A DNA stretch of 42,767 nt, taken from contig DASTMB010000032.1 of the NCBI GenBank assembly GCA_035714365.1, positions 1 to 42,767 on the forward strand, given 5' to 3'. Source of the stretch: Mycobacteriales bacterium. Lineage in GTDB: Bacteria; Actinomycetota; Actinomycetes; BP-191. The position numbers were made by a program, and so were the translations under genes. The stretch's first letter is position 1. Each line of letters starts with the position of its first letter. This document shows, in pieces, positions 1-8,346 of this stretch. The notes beneath the pieces were generated by a model that was given only the letters and a program-made list of their open reading frames with translations, had not been told where the DNA came from and made no database searches.

Positions 1-200
1 GGCCGGCTCTCCGGCCGGGGCGCCACCGCGACCGCCGCGACCGCGACGCCCGCCACGCCCACGGCGGCCGCCGCCACCGCCCACTGCCCGCGCCGCCGCC
101 GCGCCGCGCGTTCCCGCGCCGCCGCGACGAGCCGGTCCGCGCGCGGCGCGCGTTCGGCGTGCTCGGCCAGCGTCTCCCGCAACAGGTCCTCACCGGGCAC
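1..200 (-). CDS. Probable anti-sigma/membrane protein, N-terminal fragment (cut by window edge)
   Basis: The gene starts at a GTG at 200 that overlaps the stop of the sigma factor gene (190-192), and it runs off the left end of the window. About 66 residues are visible: a charged, Arg-rich N-terminal part (roughly residues 1-38), then an Ala/Val-rich hydrophobic stretch (roughly 40-60) that would make one membrane helix. A short cytoplasmic segment plus one helix, coupled directly to a SigE-family sigma gene, is the usual layout of a membrane anti-sigma partner. No diagnostic anti-sigma motif is visible in the fragment, so the role is inferred from context. Confidence 0.6.
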   Translation of the reverse strand, partial: MPGEDLLRETLAEHAERAPRADRLVAAARERAARRRRGQWAVAAAAVGVAGVAVAAVAVAPRPESR

Positions 201-672
201 GGCCGGCCTCCTCCACGTCGATGCGCAACGCCGCCAGCCCGCGCGAGGCGTAGGACCGCACGGTGCTCTCCGAGCAGCCGAGCGCGGCCGCGACCGCGGC
301 GTCGTCGAGGTCCTCGTAGTACCTGAGCACGAGCACTGCGCGCTGCCGCCGGGGCAGCGTCGCGAGCAGCCGCCACACCGCGTCCCGGTCGGCGACCGCG
401 TCGTCGCGGGCGGCCACCGCCGAGTCGCCGACGGCGGCGGTGACGACCTCGCCGCTGGACCGGCGCCGCCGCCACGACAGGTGCTCGTTGACGATCATCT
501 TCTTCAGGTACGCCTCCGGCCGGTCGGCCGCGGCGACCCGCCGCCACTTCGCGTACGCCCGCGCGAGCACCGTCTGCACCAGGTCCTCGGCGAGGTACGC
601 GTCGCCGCAGAGCAGGTACGCGAACCGCAGCAGGGCGTCGCCCCGCGCCGCGACCAGCTCGTCGAGCTCCAC
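190..672 (-). CDS. SigE-family RNA polymerase sigma factor (ECF-like sigma-70)
   Basis: This 160-residue sigma-70 family factor would direct RNA polymerase to a specific promoter set. Region 2 is recognisable from the segment LRFAYLLCGDAYLAEDLVQ. Region 4 is a helix-turn-helix around LPRRQRAVLVLRYYEDL and GCSESTVRSYASRGL. The first residues (ELDELVAARG) match the usual start of the actinobacterial SigE family, which supports the GTG at 672. The gene begins 5 nt after the truA stop and overlaps a downstream probable membrane anti-sigma gene, so read-through from the ribosomal cluster could feed it. The coding frame stays open far upstream inside truA, but that extension is antisense-type noise without family similarity. 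Confidence 0.88.
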   Translation of the reverse strand: MELDELVAARGDALLRFAYLLCGDAYLAEDLVQTVLARAYAKWRRVAAADRPEAYLKKMIVNEHLSWRRRRSSGEVVTAAVGDSAVAARDDAVADRDAVWRLLATLPRRQRAVLVLRYYEDLDDAAVAAALGCSESTVRSYASRGLAALRIDVEEAGRAR

Positions 673-677
673 GACCG

Positions 678-1523
678 TTAGACGCCCGAGGGGGGCGGAT
701 CCGCTGCGTCGCGGACCCGCCGGGTCGCCGCCGCCCGCGCCGCCAGCCGGCTCGACGCCGGGTAGCGCACCTCGGCCAGTGTCAGGCCGTTCGCCGGAGC
801 GACCGGTGCCCGGCCGTCGCGCACGCCGTCGGCGAGCAGCGTCGCCGGCCAGTCGACGGGGCGCCGCCCGTCGCCCGCCAGCAGCAGCGCGCCGACCAGC
901 GACCGCACCATCTGGTGGCAGAACGCGTCCGCCTCGACGTTCGCGACCAGTACCCCGTCGGGGTCGCGCACCCAGGTCAACCGCCGCAGCGTCCGCACCG
1001 TCGTCGCGCCCTCGCGCCGGCGGCAGAACGCCGCGAAGTCCCGCAGCCCCAGCAACGGCTTGCTCGCCGCCTGCACCCGCCGCAACGACACCGGGCGCGG
1101 GTGGGTGGCCGTGTCGTGGCGGCGGGTCGGCAGGGCGCCGTAGTCGGCGTCGGCGACCCGGTAGACGTAGCGGCGCGCCAGCGCGGAGAACCGCGCGTCG
1201 AACCCGTCCGGCGCCAGCACCGCCGAGAGCACCCGCACCGACGGGTCGAGGACGCCGTTGACCCGCCGCGGCTCCACGAGCGGCCCGTCGTAGTGGCAGA
1301 CCTGCCCGGTCGCGTGGACCCCGGCGTCGGTGCGCCCGGCCACGGTCAGCGTCACCGCCCGGCGCAGCACCGTCGCGAGCGCGTCCTCCAGCGCCCCCTG
1401 GACCGTGGGCCGGCCCGGCTGCCGCGCCCACCCGGCGTACGGCGTGCCGTCGTAGGCGACGTCGAGGCGGACACGAACGAGCCCGCCGGCCCCGGAGGGC
1501 GCGACGGGCTCGTCGGCGTTCAT
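678..1523 (-). CDS. truA: tRNA pseudouridine(38-40) synthase TruA
   Basis: TruA isomerises uridines 38, 39 and 40 in the tRNA anticodon arm to pseudouridine. The protein has 281 residues, normal for the family. The N-terminal segment VRLDVAYDGTPYAGWARQ and the catalytic motif GRTDAGVH (63-70, nucleophile Asp66) are intact. Later blocks (FCRRREGATTVRTL, FCHQMVRSLVGALL) also match the family. The gene follows rplQ by 11 nt, the usual place for truA at the end of the alpha operon in actinobacteria. The ATG at 1523 is the only good start. Confidence 0.96.
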   Translation of the reverse strand: MNADEPVAPSGAGGLVRVRLDVAYDGTPYAGWARQPGRPTVQGALEDALATVLRRAVTLTVAGRTDAGVHATGQVCHYDGPLVEPRRVNGVLDPSVRVLSAVLAPDGFDARFSALARRYVYRVADADYGALPTRRHDTATHPRPVSLRRVQAASKPLLGLRDFAAFCRRREGATTVRTLRRLTWVRDPDGVLVANVEADAFCHQMVRSLVGALLLAGDGRRPVDWPATLLADGVRDGRAPVAPANGLTLAEVRYPASSRLAARAAATRRVRDAADPPPSGV

Positions 1524-1534
1524 CGTCGGGCCGG

Positions 1535-2233
1535 TCAGGCGTCACCCTCGGCGTCGCCCTCGGCCTGCGACTCCTCGCTGGCCTGCTCCGCCTGGTTGCC
1601 GGCGCCGGACCCGTCGTACTCGTCGTCCCCGGCCTCACCGGCCGCGTCCGCGGCCGGTGAGGCCACCGCGCCACCATCGGCACCGCTCTCGGCCGCACCG
1701 GACGCCGCGCCGGCGTCGCCGCCCGCGCTGCCACCGGCCGTGCCCTCGTCGCCGGCCAGCGCCTCGGCGACGGCGTCGCCGCCGGCCGGGGCCGCCGCCT
1801 CGCCGCCGCGGCGGCGCCGCGCGAACCGCGTGCCCCGCGCGCGCTCCGCCTCGCCGACCGCCTCCTGCGCGATCGTCCGGCCCTCGACCAGCTCGATGAT
1901 CGCCATGGGCGCGTTGTCGCCCTTGCGCGGGCCGATCTTGGTGATCCGCGTGTAGCCGCCCGGACGCTCGGCGAACCGCGGCCCGATCTCGGCGAACAGC
2001 GTGTGCACGACGGTCTTGTCGCGCACCACCGTCAGCACCTGGCGGCGGGCGTGCAGGTCACCGCGCTTGGCGAACGTGATGAGCCGCTCGGCCACCGGCC
2101 GCAGCGCCTTCGCCTTGGCCTGGGTCGTCGTGATCCGGCCGTGCTCGAACAGCGCCGTGACGAGGTTGCTCAGCAGCAGCCGCTGGTGCTGCGGGCTGCC
2201 TCCGAGGCGGGGCCCCTTGGTGGGCGTGGGCAT
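1535..2233 (-). CDS. rplQ: 50S ribosomal protein L17 with long acidic C-terminal tail
   Basis: L17 is part of the large subunit near the tunnel exit. Residues 1-120 carry the conserved L17 fold (for example [17 protein letters not shown] and RGGGYTRI-like [16 protein letters not shown]). After a basic patch at about 131-142 the protein continues for some 90 residues of Ala, Gly, Glu, Asp and Ser, giving 232 residues in total against about 120 for the bare family. Such tails occur in actinobacterial L17, but this one is long. The gene lies 24 nt after rpoA and starts with an ATG. Confidence 0.97.
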   Translation of the reverse strand: MPTPTKGPRLGGSPQHQRLLLSNLVTALFEHGRITTTQAKAKALRPVAERLITFAKRGDLHARRQVLTVVRDKTVVHTLFAEIGPRFAERPGGYTRITKIGPRKGDNAPMAIIELVEGRTIAQEAVGEAERARGTRFARRRRGGEAAAPAGGDAVAEALAGDEGTAGGSAGGDAGAASGAAESGADGGAVASPAADAAGEAGDDEYDGSGAGNQAEQASEESQAEGDAEGDA

Positions 2234-2257
2234 CGCTGTCTCCTAGTAAGCAGACCG

Positions 2258-3277
2258 TCAGGCCTGGTCGCTGGTCTCGTCGAACGCGTCGAACTCGTCG
2301 GTGCCGTAGGTGTCCACGACGTTGCTCGGGTCGAACCCGGGCGGGCTGTCCTTCAGCGCGAGGCCCATGCCGTGCAGCTTGGCCTTCACCTCGTCGATGG
2401 ACTTGGCGCCGAAGTTGCGGATGTCGAGCAGGTCCGCCTCGCTGCGGGTGATGAGCTCGCCCACGGTGTGGATGCCCTCGCGCTTGAGGCAGTTGTAGGA
2501 ACGGACCGTGAGGTCCATCTCCTCGATCGGCAGCGCCAGGTCGGCGGCGAGCGCGCCCTCCGCCGGGGACGGGCCGATGTCGATGCCCTCGGCCTCGGCG
2601 TTGAGCTCCTGCGCCAGGCCGAACAGGCCGACCAGCGTCTTGCCGGCCGACGCCATCGCGTCGCGCGGCGACATCGAGGACTTGGTCTCGACGTCGACGA
2701 TGAGCTTGTCCCAGTTGGTCATCTGCTCGACGCGGGTGGCCTCGACCTTGTAGGTCACCTTGAGGACCGGCGAGTAGATCGAGTCGACCGGGATGCGGCC
2801 GATCTCCTGGCCCTGCTGCTTGTTCTGGACCGCCGAGACGTAGCCACGACCGCGCTCGACGGTCATCTCGATCTCGAGCTTGCCCTTCTTGTTGATCGTG
2901 GCGAGGTGCAGGTCGGGGTTGTGCACCTCGACACCCGCGGGCGGCGCGATGTCGGCGCCGGTGACCTCGCCGGGGCCCTGCTTGCGCAGGTACATGACGA
3001 CAGGCTCGTCGCTCTCCGAGGAGACCACGAGCTCCTTGAGGTTGAGGATCAGGTCGGTCACGTCCTCCTTCACGCCCGGCACGGTGGAGAACTCGTGCAG
3101 GACGCCGTCGATGCGGATCGACGTGATCGCCGCACCGGGGATGGAGGACAGGAGGGTACGGCGCAGCGAGTTGCCGAGCGTGTAGCCGAAGCCCGGCTCG
3201 AGCGGCTCGATGACGAACCGCGAGCGGTACTCGCTGACCGGCTCCTCGGTGAGGGTCGGGCGCTGTGCGATGAGCAA
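2258..3277 (-). CDS. rpoA: DNA-directed RNA polymerase subunit alpha (TTG start)
   Basis: The alpha subunit dimerises to nucleate RNA polymerase assembly, and its C-terminal domain contacts UP elements and activators. The N-terminal domain begins [11 protein letters not shown] and includes [18 protein letters not shown]. The C-terminal helix-hairpin-helix domain is seen as [17 protein letters not shown] and [13 protein letters not shown]. An ATG at 3304 would add nine residues, but the family N-terminus begins at the TTG at 3277. That TTG has AAGGAG 5 nt upstream, so TTG is chosen, giving 339 residues. The gene sits between rpsD and rplQ as in the standard alpha operon. Confidence 0.97.
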   Translation of the reverse strand: MLIAQRPTLTEEPVSEYRSRFVIEPLEPGFGYTLGNSLRRTLLSSIPGAAITSIRIDGVLHEFSTVPGVKEDVTDLILNLKELVVSSESDEPVVMYLRKQGPGEVTGADIAPPAGVEVHNPDLHLATINKKGKLEIEMTVERGRGYVSAVQNKQQGQEIGRIPVDSIYSPVLKVTYKVEATRVEQMTNWDKLIVDVETKSSMSPRDAMASAGKTLVGLFGLAQELNAEAEGIDIGPSPAEGALAADLALPIEEMDLTVRSYNCLKREGIHTVGELITRSEADLLDIRNFGAKSIDEVKAKLHGMGLALKDSPPGFDPSNVVDTYGTDEFDAFDETSDQA

Positions 3278-3338
3278 CGTTGCTCCTTCTCGGGTCCAGG
3301 GCAACCGCTATATGAAGCCCTGTGGACGGTCCTCGCGT

Positions 3339-3356
3339 GCTCGAAGGAATTCGAGC
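3339..3356 (-). other. Small hairpin in the rpsD-rpoA gap
   Basis: A 7-bp perfect inverted repeat (GCTCGAA / TTCGAGC) encloses the loop GGAA on the plus strand, UUCC in the transcript. It lies 10 nt after the rpsD stop and about 60 nt before the rpoA TTG. It is too short and has no U-run, so it is unlikely to be a full terminator. It could be a processing or partial attenuation site, or chance. Confidence 0.35.
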
Positions 3357-3366
3357 GCAGCGAGAA

Positions 3367-3993
3367 TTACTTCGAGTACAACTCGACGATCAGCTGTTCC
3401 TGGACCGGGGTGTCGATCACCTGGCGCGCGGGCAGCGCGTGCACGAGCACGCGGTACTGCGACCAGATCACCTCGAGCCACGCCGGCACGGGACGCTGCC
3501 CGGCCAGCTCCTTGGCGATGACGAACGGCGTCAGCCCGCGCGACTTCTCGCGGATCTCGACGATGTCGTTCTCGCTCACGCGGTAGCTCGGGATGTCGAC
3601 CTTGCGGCCGTTGACGATCACGTGGCCGTGGCGGACGACCTGGCGCGCCATGTCGCGCGACTGGGCGAACCCGGCGCGGTACACGACGTTGTCCAGGCGC
3701 GACTCGAGGATGCGGAGAAGGTTCTCGCCGGTCTTGCCGGCCTTCTTGTTCGCCTCCTCGTAGTAGCCGCGGAACTGCTTCTCGAGGACGCCGTAGATGC
3801 GCGCGCACTTCTGCTTCTCGCGCTTCTGCAGCAGGTACTCGGACTCCTTGGTCCGGCCGCGGCCGTGCTCACCCGGCGGGTACGGGCGGATCTCGATCGG
3901 GCACTTCGGCGAGTCGCACTTGCTGCCCTTGAGGAACAGCTTCATCTTCTCGCGGCGGCAGCGCCGGCAGTCGGCACCGGTGTAACGAGCCAT
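3367..3993 (-). CDS. rpsD: 30S ribosomal protein S4, zinc-binding (cysteine-containing) form
   Basis: S4 is a primary 16S rRNA binder that starts assembly of the small subunit body. In many bacteria it is also an autogenous repressor. The protein has 208 residues with the S4 RNA-binding block [18 protein letters not shown] and the C-terminus [10 protein letters not shown]. Its N-terminus carries four cysteines, Cys9, Cys12, Cys26 and Cys31 (CRRC ... CDSPKC), which is the zinc-binding form. The ATG at 3993 fits the family start (MARYTGADC). The open frame continues upstream to 4275 through rpsK, but that part is a shadow. Confidence 0.97.
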   Translation of the reverse strand: MARYTGADCRRCRREKMKLFLKGSKCDSPKCPIEIRPYPPGEHGRGRTKESEYLLQKREKQKCARIYGVLEKQFRGYYEEANKKAGKTGENLLRILESRLDNVVYRAGFAQSRDMARQVVRHGHVIVNGRKVDIPSYRVSENDIVEIREKSRGLTPFVIAKELAGQRPVPAWLEVIWSQYRVLVHALPARQVIDTPVQEQLIVELYSK

Positions 3994-4013
3994 GTTCTCG
4001 GGGTCTCCTGGTC

Positions 4014-4424
4014 TCAGACTCGGCGGCGCTTGGGCGGACGGCAGCCGGTGTGCGGCACGGGCGTGACGTCCTGGATCAGCCCGACCTCCAGGCCGGTGGC
4101 CTGGAGCGAACGGATCGCGGTCTCGCGGCCGGAGCCGGGACCCTTGACGAAGACGTCGACCTTGCGGACGCCGTGCTCCTGCGCCTTGCGCGCGGCGTTC
4201 TCGGCGGCGAGCTGCGCCGCGAACGGCGTGGACTTGCGCGAGCCCTTGAACCCGACGTGGCCGGCGCTGGCCCACGAGATCACGTTCCCCTGCGGGTCCG
4301 TGATGGACACGATCGTGTTGTTGAACGTGCTCTTGATGTGGGCGTGGCCGTGCGCGATGTTCTTCTTCTCCTTGCGGCGCACCTTCTTCGCGCCACCGGA
4401 GGCGGTACGGGTCTTCGGAGGCAT
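4014..4424 (-). CDS. rpsK: 30S ribosomal protein S11
   Basis: S11 sits on the platform of the small subunit, near the 3' end of 16S rRNA and the mRNA exit. The 136-residue product contains [16 protein letters not shown], the central [20 protein letters not shown] and the C-terminus [16 protein letters not shown], all typical. Its ATG (4422-4424) shares one base with the rpsM stop (TAATG), so the two are translationally coupled. Confidence 0.97.
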   Translation of the reverse strand: MPPKTRTASGGAKKVRRKEKKNIAHGHAHIKSTFNNTIVSITDPQGNVISWASAGHVGFKGSRKSTPFAAQLAAENAARKAQEHGVRKVDVFVKGPGSGRETAIRSLQATGLEVGLIQDVTPVPHTGCRPPKRRRV

Positions 4425-4807
4425 TACTTCTTACCCGCCTTCTTCTTGCCGGCCACAGTCTTCTTCGGCCCCTTGCGGGTGCGGGCGTTGGTGTGCGTCC
4501 GCTGCCCGTGCACCGGCAGGCCCCGGCGGTGCCGGATGCCCTGGTAGCAACCGATCTCGATCTTGCGCTTGATGTCCTGCGCCACCTCGCGGCGCAGGTC
4601 GCCCTCGACCTTGAGGCCGCTGCCGTCGATCCAGTCGCGCAGCGCGACGACCTGCTCGTCGGTGAGGTCCTTGACCCGGGTGTCGGGGTCGACGCCGGTG
4701 GCGGCGAGCGCCTCCTGCGACCGCGTCCGGCCGATGCCGTAGATGTAGGTCAGGCCGATCTCCACGCGCTTCTCGCGCGGGAGGTCGACTCCTGCGAGTC
4801 GAGCCAT
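4424..4807 (-). CDS. rpsM: 30S ribosomal protein S13
   Basis: S13 lies in the head of the small subunit and contacts the P-site tRNA and the 50S subunit through its tail. The 127-residue protein has the start [20 protein letters not shown], the helix-turn-helix block [14 protein letters not shown] and the motif [15 protein letters not shown]. It ends in a Lys-rich tail. AAGGAAC lies just upstream of the ATG. A 102-nt gap with possible alternative hairpins separates it from rpmJ. Confidence 0.97.
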   Translation of the reverse strand: MARLAGVDLPREKRVEIGLTYIYGIGRTRSQEALAATGVDPDTRVKDLTDEQVVALRDWIDGSGLKVEGDLRREVAQDIKRKIEIGCYQGIRHRRGLPVHGQRTHTNARTRKGPKKTVAGKKKAGKK

Positions 4808-4824
4808 GTCGTTCCTTCGTGGTT

Positions 4825-4869
4825 CTCGGAGGTCTGTGGCGGTCCCGTGCCTCGGCCTCCGAGCCGAGG
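4825..4869 (-). other. Mutually exclusive hairpins between rpmJ and rpsM
   Basis: CTCGGAGG (4825-4832) is perfectly complementary to CCTCCGAG (4856-4863). That second segment is also the 8-nt loop of another hairpin, CCTCGG (4850-4855) with CCGAGG (4864-4869). The two structures cannot form together. They lie 18 to 60 nt upstream of the rpsM start, so they could be an attenuation or translational switch. They could also be chance in G+C-rich DNA. Confidence 0.35.
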
Positions 4870-4909
4870 GTCGTCCGCTCGCGCGAACGTGGGGCGCCCT
4901 GTGTCGCGA

Positions 4910-5023
4910 CTAGCCCTGACGTTGCTTGTGGCGCAGGTTGTCGCAGATGACCATGACCCGGCCGTGACGGCGGATCACCTTGCACTTGTCGCAGATCTTC
5001 TTGACGCTCGGCTTGACCTTCAC
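4910..5023 (-). CDS. rpmJ: 50S ribosomal protein L36, zinc-ribbon form
   Basis: L36 is the smallest large-subunit protein. It has 37 residues here with the zinc ligands Cys11, Cys14, Cys27 and His32 (CDKC ... CDNLRH). The family start is KVKPSVKKI, which places the start at the GTG at 5023, preceded by AGGAAG. The open frame extends far upstream without homology. Retention of the zinc ligands marks the C+ paralog. A zinc-free duplicate, if the genome has one, lies outside this window. Confidence 0.95.
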   Translation of the reverse strand: MKVKPSVKKICDKCKVIRRHGRVMVICDNLRHKQRQG

Positions 5024-5079
5024 GGCGGCTTCCTGGTCATGGCGCGGCCGGGCGGTGCCGGGCCGTGCGGATGGGCTGC

Positions 5080-5301
5080 TTACTTGTAGCGGTAGACGAT
5101 GCGCCCGCGGGTGAGGTCGTACGGGCTCAGCTCGACCACCACACGGTCCTCCGGCAGGATGCGGATGTAGTGCTGACGCATCTTGCCGGAGATGTGGGCG
5201 AGCACCTTGTGGCCGTTCTGCAGCTCCACGCGGAACATCGCGTTGGGGAGCGGCTCGACGACTCGGCCCTCGATCTCGATGGCCCCGTCCTTCTTGGGCA
5301 T
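5080..5301 (-). CDS. infA: Translation initiation factor IF-1
   Basis: IF-1 occupies the A site of the 30S subunit during initiation. The 73-residue protein is a single S1-like OB fold: [16 protein letters not shown], then [20 protein letters not shown], then the C-terminus [13 protein letters not shown]. All are near-invariant in bacteria. The ATG at 5301 is the family start. A longer frame to 5409 is not conserved. A 202-nt gap with its own candidate promoter precedes it, so infA-rpmJ-rpsM-rpsK-rpsD-rpoA-rplQ-truA can probably be transcribed apart from map. Confidence 0.96.
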   Translation of the reverse strand: MPKKDGAIEIEGRVVEPLPNAMFRVELQNGHKVLAHISGKMRQHYIRILPEDRVVVELSPYDLTRGRIVYRYK

Positions 5302-5386
5302 GTCCTCCGCGATTCGTGTCGACGTCTGTACTACGGTCGCAAGTGATCGGGCACGCAGGAGCAGCCAGCCCGCGAGCCGAATAGTG

Positions 5387-5416
5387 AGTGTACGTCCCCT
5401 CCGCCCCATCCGACAA
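5387..5416 (-). promoter_or_regulatory. Candidate sigma-70 promoter for infA
   Basis: On the minus strand TTGTCG (5416-5411) lies 18 nt before TACACT (5392-5387). Each hexamer matches the housekeeping consensus at 4 of 6 positions. The predicted transcription start near 5380 gives a leader of about 80 nt before infA. A separate promoter here agrees with the unusually wide map-infA gap. The assignment rests on sequence match only. Confidence 0.5.
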
Positions 5417-5433
5417 CCCGGGGCGGGTGGACA

Positions 5434-5448
5434 CGCTTCCGGGAAGCG
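5434..5448 (-). terminator. Possible hairpin terminator after map
   Basis: A perfect 7-bp inverted repeat (CGCTTCC / GGAAGCG, one central base) lies about 55 nt downstream of the map stop. A related GGAA-CGC-TTCC element follows the map stop more closely (near 5470-5480). There is no U-run, and the tight centre would shorten the actual stem, so it is only a weak terminator candidate. Confidence 0.3.
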
Positions 5449-5503
5449 CCTCCCGCACGGAGAAGGCGCGGAACGCTTCCGATCGCCTCCTGCACCCGTC
5501 CGC

Positions 5504-6256
5504 TCAGGGGCGCGTCAGCACCACCGGGCCGTCGTCGGTGAGCGCGATCGTGTCCTCGAAGTGCGCCGCCGGCAGGCCGTCCTGCGTGACGACCGTCCAG
5601 TCGTCCTCCAGCACCCGCACCAGCGAGGTCCCCAACGTCACCATCGGCTCGATCGCGAGCACCACGCCGGGCTGGAGCCGCGGCCCGCGGCCCGGCCCCT
5701 TCGGGGCGACGTTCGGCACGGCGGGGGCCTCGTGCAGCGCCCGCCCGATGCCGTGGCCGGTGTACTCGTCCACGACGCCGTAGCCGAACGGCCGCGCGTA
5801 CGACTCGACCGCCGCCCCGATGTCGGAGAGCCGGCCGCCGTCGCGCACCGCGCCGAGACCGCGTTCCAGCGCCTCGCGGCAGACCTCGACCATGGCGCGG
5901 ACCTCCGCCGGCACGTCCCCCACGCAGACGGTGACGGCCGCGTCGCCGTGGTAGCCGCCGACGACCGCGCCGCAGTCGATGGACAGCACGTCGCCGTCGG
6001 CGACGACCCGGTCGCCGGGGATGCCGTGCACGACCTCGTCGTTGACCGACAGGCAGAGCGTCGCGGGGAACCCGTGGTAGCCGAGGAACGACGGCGTCGC
6101 CCCCGCGTCCCGGATCGTCTTCTCGGCGACCGCGTCGAGCTCGCGGGTGGTGATGCCGGGCTCGACCACCGCGCGCACGGCGGCGATCGCCGCCGCCACG
6201 ACCAGCCCCGCCTCGCGCATCGTCGCGATCTCGCGCGGCGACTTCCGGGGGATCAC
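5504..6256 (-). CDS. map: Type I methionine aminopeptidase
   Basis: Removes the initiator methionine from nascent proteins. The 250-residue product has the pita-bread fold signature. The two metal-binding Asp lie in [19 protein letters not shown], the metal His in [12 protein letters not shown], and the metal Glu residues in LAIEPM and HFEDTIAL. The GTG start at 6256 overlaps the adk stop as GTGA (4 nt). The frame is open further upstream into adk but without homology. The secY-adk-map order is the standard end of the spc operon. Confidence 0.95.
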   Translation of the reverse strand: MIPRKSPREIATMREAGLVVAAAIAAVRAVVEPGITTRELDAVAEKTIRDAGATPSFLGYHGFPATLCLSVNDEVVHGIPGDRVVADGDVLSIDCGAVVGGYHGDAAVTVCVGDVPAEVRAMVEVCREALERGLGAVRDGGRLSDIGAAVESYARPFGYGVVDEYTGHGIGRALHEAPAVPNVAPKGPGRGPRLQPGVVLAIEPMVTLGTSLVRVLEDDWTVVTQDGLPAAHFEDTIALTDDGPVVLTRP

Positions 6257-6909
6257 CCCAGGAACCGGCGCAACGCCTCGACGATGCGCTCGGTCACGTC
6301 GTCCACCGGGCCGATCGCGTCGACGCCGACGAGCAGGCCGCGGGAGCCGTAGAACGACACCAACGGCTCGGTCTGCTCGGTGTAGACCTCGAGCCGGTGG
6401 CGGATCGTGTCCTCGCGGTCGTCGTCGCGCTGGTAGAGCTCGCCGCCGCAGATGTCGCAGACGTCGGGGTTCTCCGGCGGGTCGAAGTCCAGGTGCCACA
6501 CGTGGCTCGGCGTCTTGCGGCAGGTACGCCGCCCGGACAGCCGCCGGATCACCTCGTCCGGGTCGACCACCAGCTCGACCACCACGTCGAGCCGGGTGCC
6601 CAGGTCGCCGAGGATGCCGTTGAGCTCCTCCGCCTGCGGCACCGTGCGCGGGAACCCGTCGAGCAGGAACCCCGGCACGCAGTCCTCCTGCGCCAGCCGG
6701 TCCCGCACCATCGCGATGGTGACCTCGTCGGGCACCAGGTCGCCGGCGTCCATGTACTTCTTCGCGATCTCCCCGAGCGGCGTCCGCTCGGAGACGTTCG
6801 CGCGGAAGATGTCGCCGGTCGAGATCTTGGGGATCCCGTAGTGCCCGGCGATGAACTGCGCCTGGGTCCCCTTCCCCGCACCCGGAGGACCCACCAGGAC
6901 GAGCCGCAT
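6253..6909 (-). CDS. adk: Adenylate kinase with long zinc-type LID
   Basis: Interconverts ATP + AMP and 2 ADP. The P-loop is [10 protein letters not shown] (residues 7-16), AMP binding is seen at [11 protein letters not shown], and [10 protein letters not shown] is the conserved core. At 218 residues it is the long form. The LID contains GRRTCRKT ... HVWHL ... [11 protein letters not shown]. Three Cys and a nearby His are available for metal, while the position held by the second Cys in Bacillus-type enzymes is Thr. The ATG at 6909 is the family start ([10 protein letters not shown]). A frame to 6969 is open but not conserved. Confidence 0.95.
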   Translation of the reverse strand: MRLVLVGPPGAGKGTQAQFIAGHYGIPKISTGDIFRANVSERTPLGEIAKKYMDAGDLVPDEVTIAMVRDRLAQEDCVPGFLLDGFPRTVPQAEELNGILGDLGTRLDVVVELVVDPDEVIRRLSGRRTCRKTPSHVWHLDFDPPENPDVCDICGGELYQRDDDREDTIRHRLEVYTEQTEPLVSFYGSRGLLVGVDAIGPVDDVTERIVEALRRFLG

Positions 6910-6984
6910 CAGCCGCGCACTCTCACGATCGGCGACCCGAGAACGCCGCGTCCAGGCGTCGCGTGGCAAGGCCGCAGGGCGCGA

Positions 6985-7001
6985 CGCGTGCTAAGCACGC
7001 G
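6985..7001. repeat. 17-bp palindrome in the secY-adk gap
   Basis: CGCGTGCT-A-AGCACGCG is a perfect inverted repeat with a single central base. It lies in the 140-nt gap between the secY stop (7050) and adk. An 11-bp direct repeat, CCCGAGAACGC, flanks it at 6936-6946 and 7006-7016. It could be a protein-binding dyad or the stem of a processing hairpin. No function is assigned. Confidence 0.4.
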
Positions 7002-7049
7002 AGCGCCCGAGAACGCAGCCAGGCGGCGGCTGGGCGTGGCGCACCACAT

Positions 7050-8333
7050 CTACCGGAGGAAACCTTCGTAGTTGCGCATCATCAGTTGCGACTCGATCTG
7101 CTTCACGGTCTCGAGCCCGACGCCGACCATGATCAGGACGGCGGTGCCGCCGAACGGGAACTGCACGCCCTTGGTGAGGCCGAGCAGCATGTACGGCAGC
7201 ACGGAGATGGTGGCGAGGAACAGCGCGCCCGGCAGGGTGATCCGGTTGAGGATGTAGTCGAGGTACTCGGCGGTGGGCCGGCCGGGCCGGATGCCGGGGA
7301 TGAAGCCGCCGTACTTCTTCATGTTGTCGGCGACCTCGGTCGGGTTGAACGTGATCGCCGTGTAGAAGTAGGCGAAGAAGATGATCAAGCCGAAGAAGAA
7401 GATCAGGTACAGGGGGTGGTTGCCCTTGGCGATGTACCTGTTCACGAAGTTCTGGAACGTCACGTTGTTGGACCAGACCTGGCCGAGGAGGGTCGGCAGG
7501 TAGAGCAGCGACGACGCGAAGATGACGGGGACGACGCCGGCCTGGTTGACCTTCAACGGGATGTAGGTGGCGGTGCCGCCGTACATGCGGCGCCCGATCA
7601 TCCGCTTGGCGTACTGGACGGGGATGCGGCGCTGCGCCTGCTCGATGAAGATGACCGAGACGACGATGGCGAGGCCGAGCAGGCAGACGAGGGTGAAGAT
7701 GAACGCGTGCGCGACGCGGAGGATCGCGCCGCCCTCGGCGGGGAGCCGGGACGCGATCGAGGTGAAGATCAGGATCGACATGCCGTTGCCGATGCCCTTG
7801 TCGGTGACGAGCTCGCCGAGCCACATGATCATCGCGGTGCCGGCGATGAACGTGATGACGATCGTGCCGACGCGCACCAGGCTGGTGTCGGGGATGAGGA
7901 TCTGGCCGGGCAGCAGGTTGCCGGAGCGGGCGAGCGCCACGATGCCGGTGGACTGCAGGACGGCGAGGCCGATGGTCAGGTAGCGCGTGTACTGGGTGAT
8001 CTTCTGGTTGCCGGACTCGCCCTCGTCCTTGAGGCGTTCCAGGCGGGGGATCACGACGATCAGCAGCTGCATGATGATCGAGCTGGTGATGTACGGCATG
8101 ATCCCGAGCGCGAAGATCGACAGGTGCAGCAGCGCCCCGCCGCTGAACAGGTTGACCAGGCCGTAGACGCCCTGGTTGGAGGTCGCCTTGAGCGCCTCGT
8201 TGAGCGCCTTGTAGTCGACGCCGGGCGCGGGGATGACCGAGCCCAGGCGGAAGATCGCGATGATGAACAGCGTGAAGAGGATCTTCTTGCGCAGGTCCGG
8301 CGTGCGGAACGCCCTGGTGAAGGCCCCGAGCAC
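7050..8333 (-). CDS. secY: Preprotein translocase channel subunit SecY
   Basis: SecY forms the protein-conducting channel in the plasma membrane with SecE and SecG. The 427-residue protein has the ten-helix pattern. Recognisable parts are the N-terminus RKKILFTLFIIAIFRLGSVI, the plug/helix 2 region GGALLHLSIFALGIMPYITSS, and the cytoplasmic loop QYAKRMIGRRMYGG involved in SecA and ribosome contact. It starts at a GTG at 8333 behind AGGAGGAGGAG, in the standard position after rplO. The 157-nt leader contains three hairpins. Confidence 0.97.
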   Translation of the reverse strand: MLGAFTRAFRTPDLRKKILFTLFIIAIFRLGSVIPAPGVDYKALNEALKATSNQGVYGLVNLFSGGALLHLSIFALGIMPYITSSIIMQLLIVVIPRLERLKDEGESGNQKITQYTRYLTIGLAVLQSTGIVALARSGNLLPGQILIPDTSLVRVGTIVITFIAGTAMIMWLGELVTDKGIGNGMSILIFTSIASRLPAEGGAILRVAHAFIFTLVCLLGLAIVVSVIFIEQAQRRIPVQYAKRMIGRRMYGGTATYIPLKVNQAGVVPVIFASSLLYLPTLLGQVWSNNVTFQNFVNRYIAKGNHPLYLIFFFGLIIFFAYFYTAITFNPTEVADNMKKYGGFIPGIRPGRPTAEYLDYILNRITLPGALFLATISVLPYMLLGLTKGVQFPFGGTAVLIMVGVGLETVKQIESQLMMRNYEGFLR

Positions 8334-8346
8334 GTCTCCTCCTCCT

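Noticed and set aside
190-1734. 514-residue open frame covering truA and the sigma factor on the same strand
   Set aside because: Only the last 160 residues match a family. The remainder is Arg/Ala/Gly-rich out-of-frame translation of truA and rplQ.
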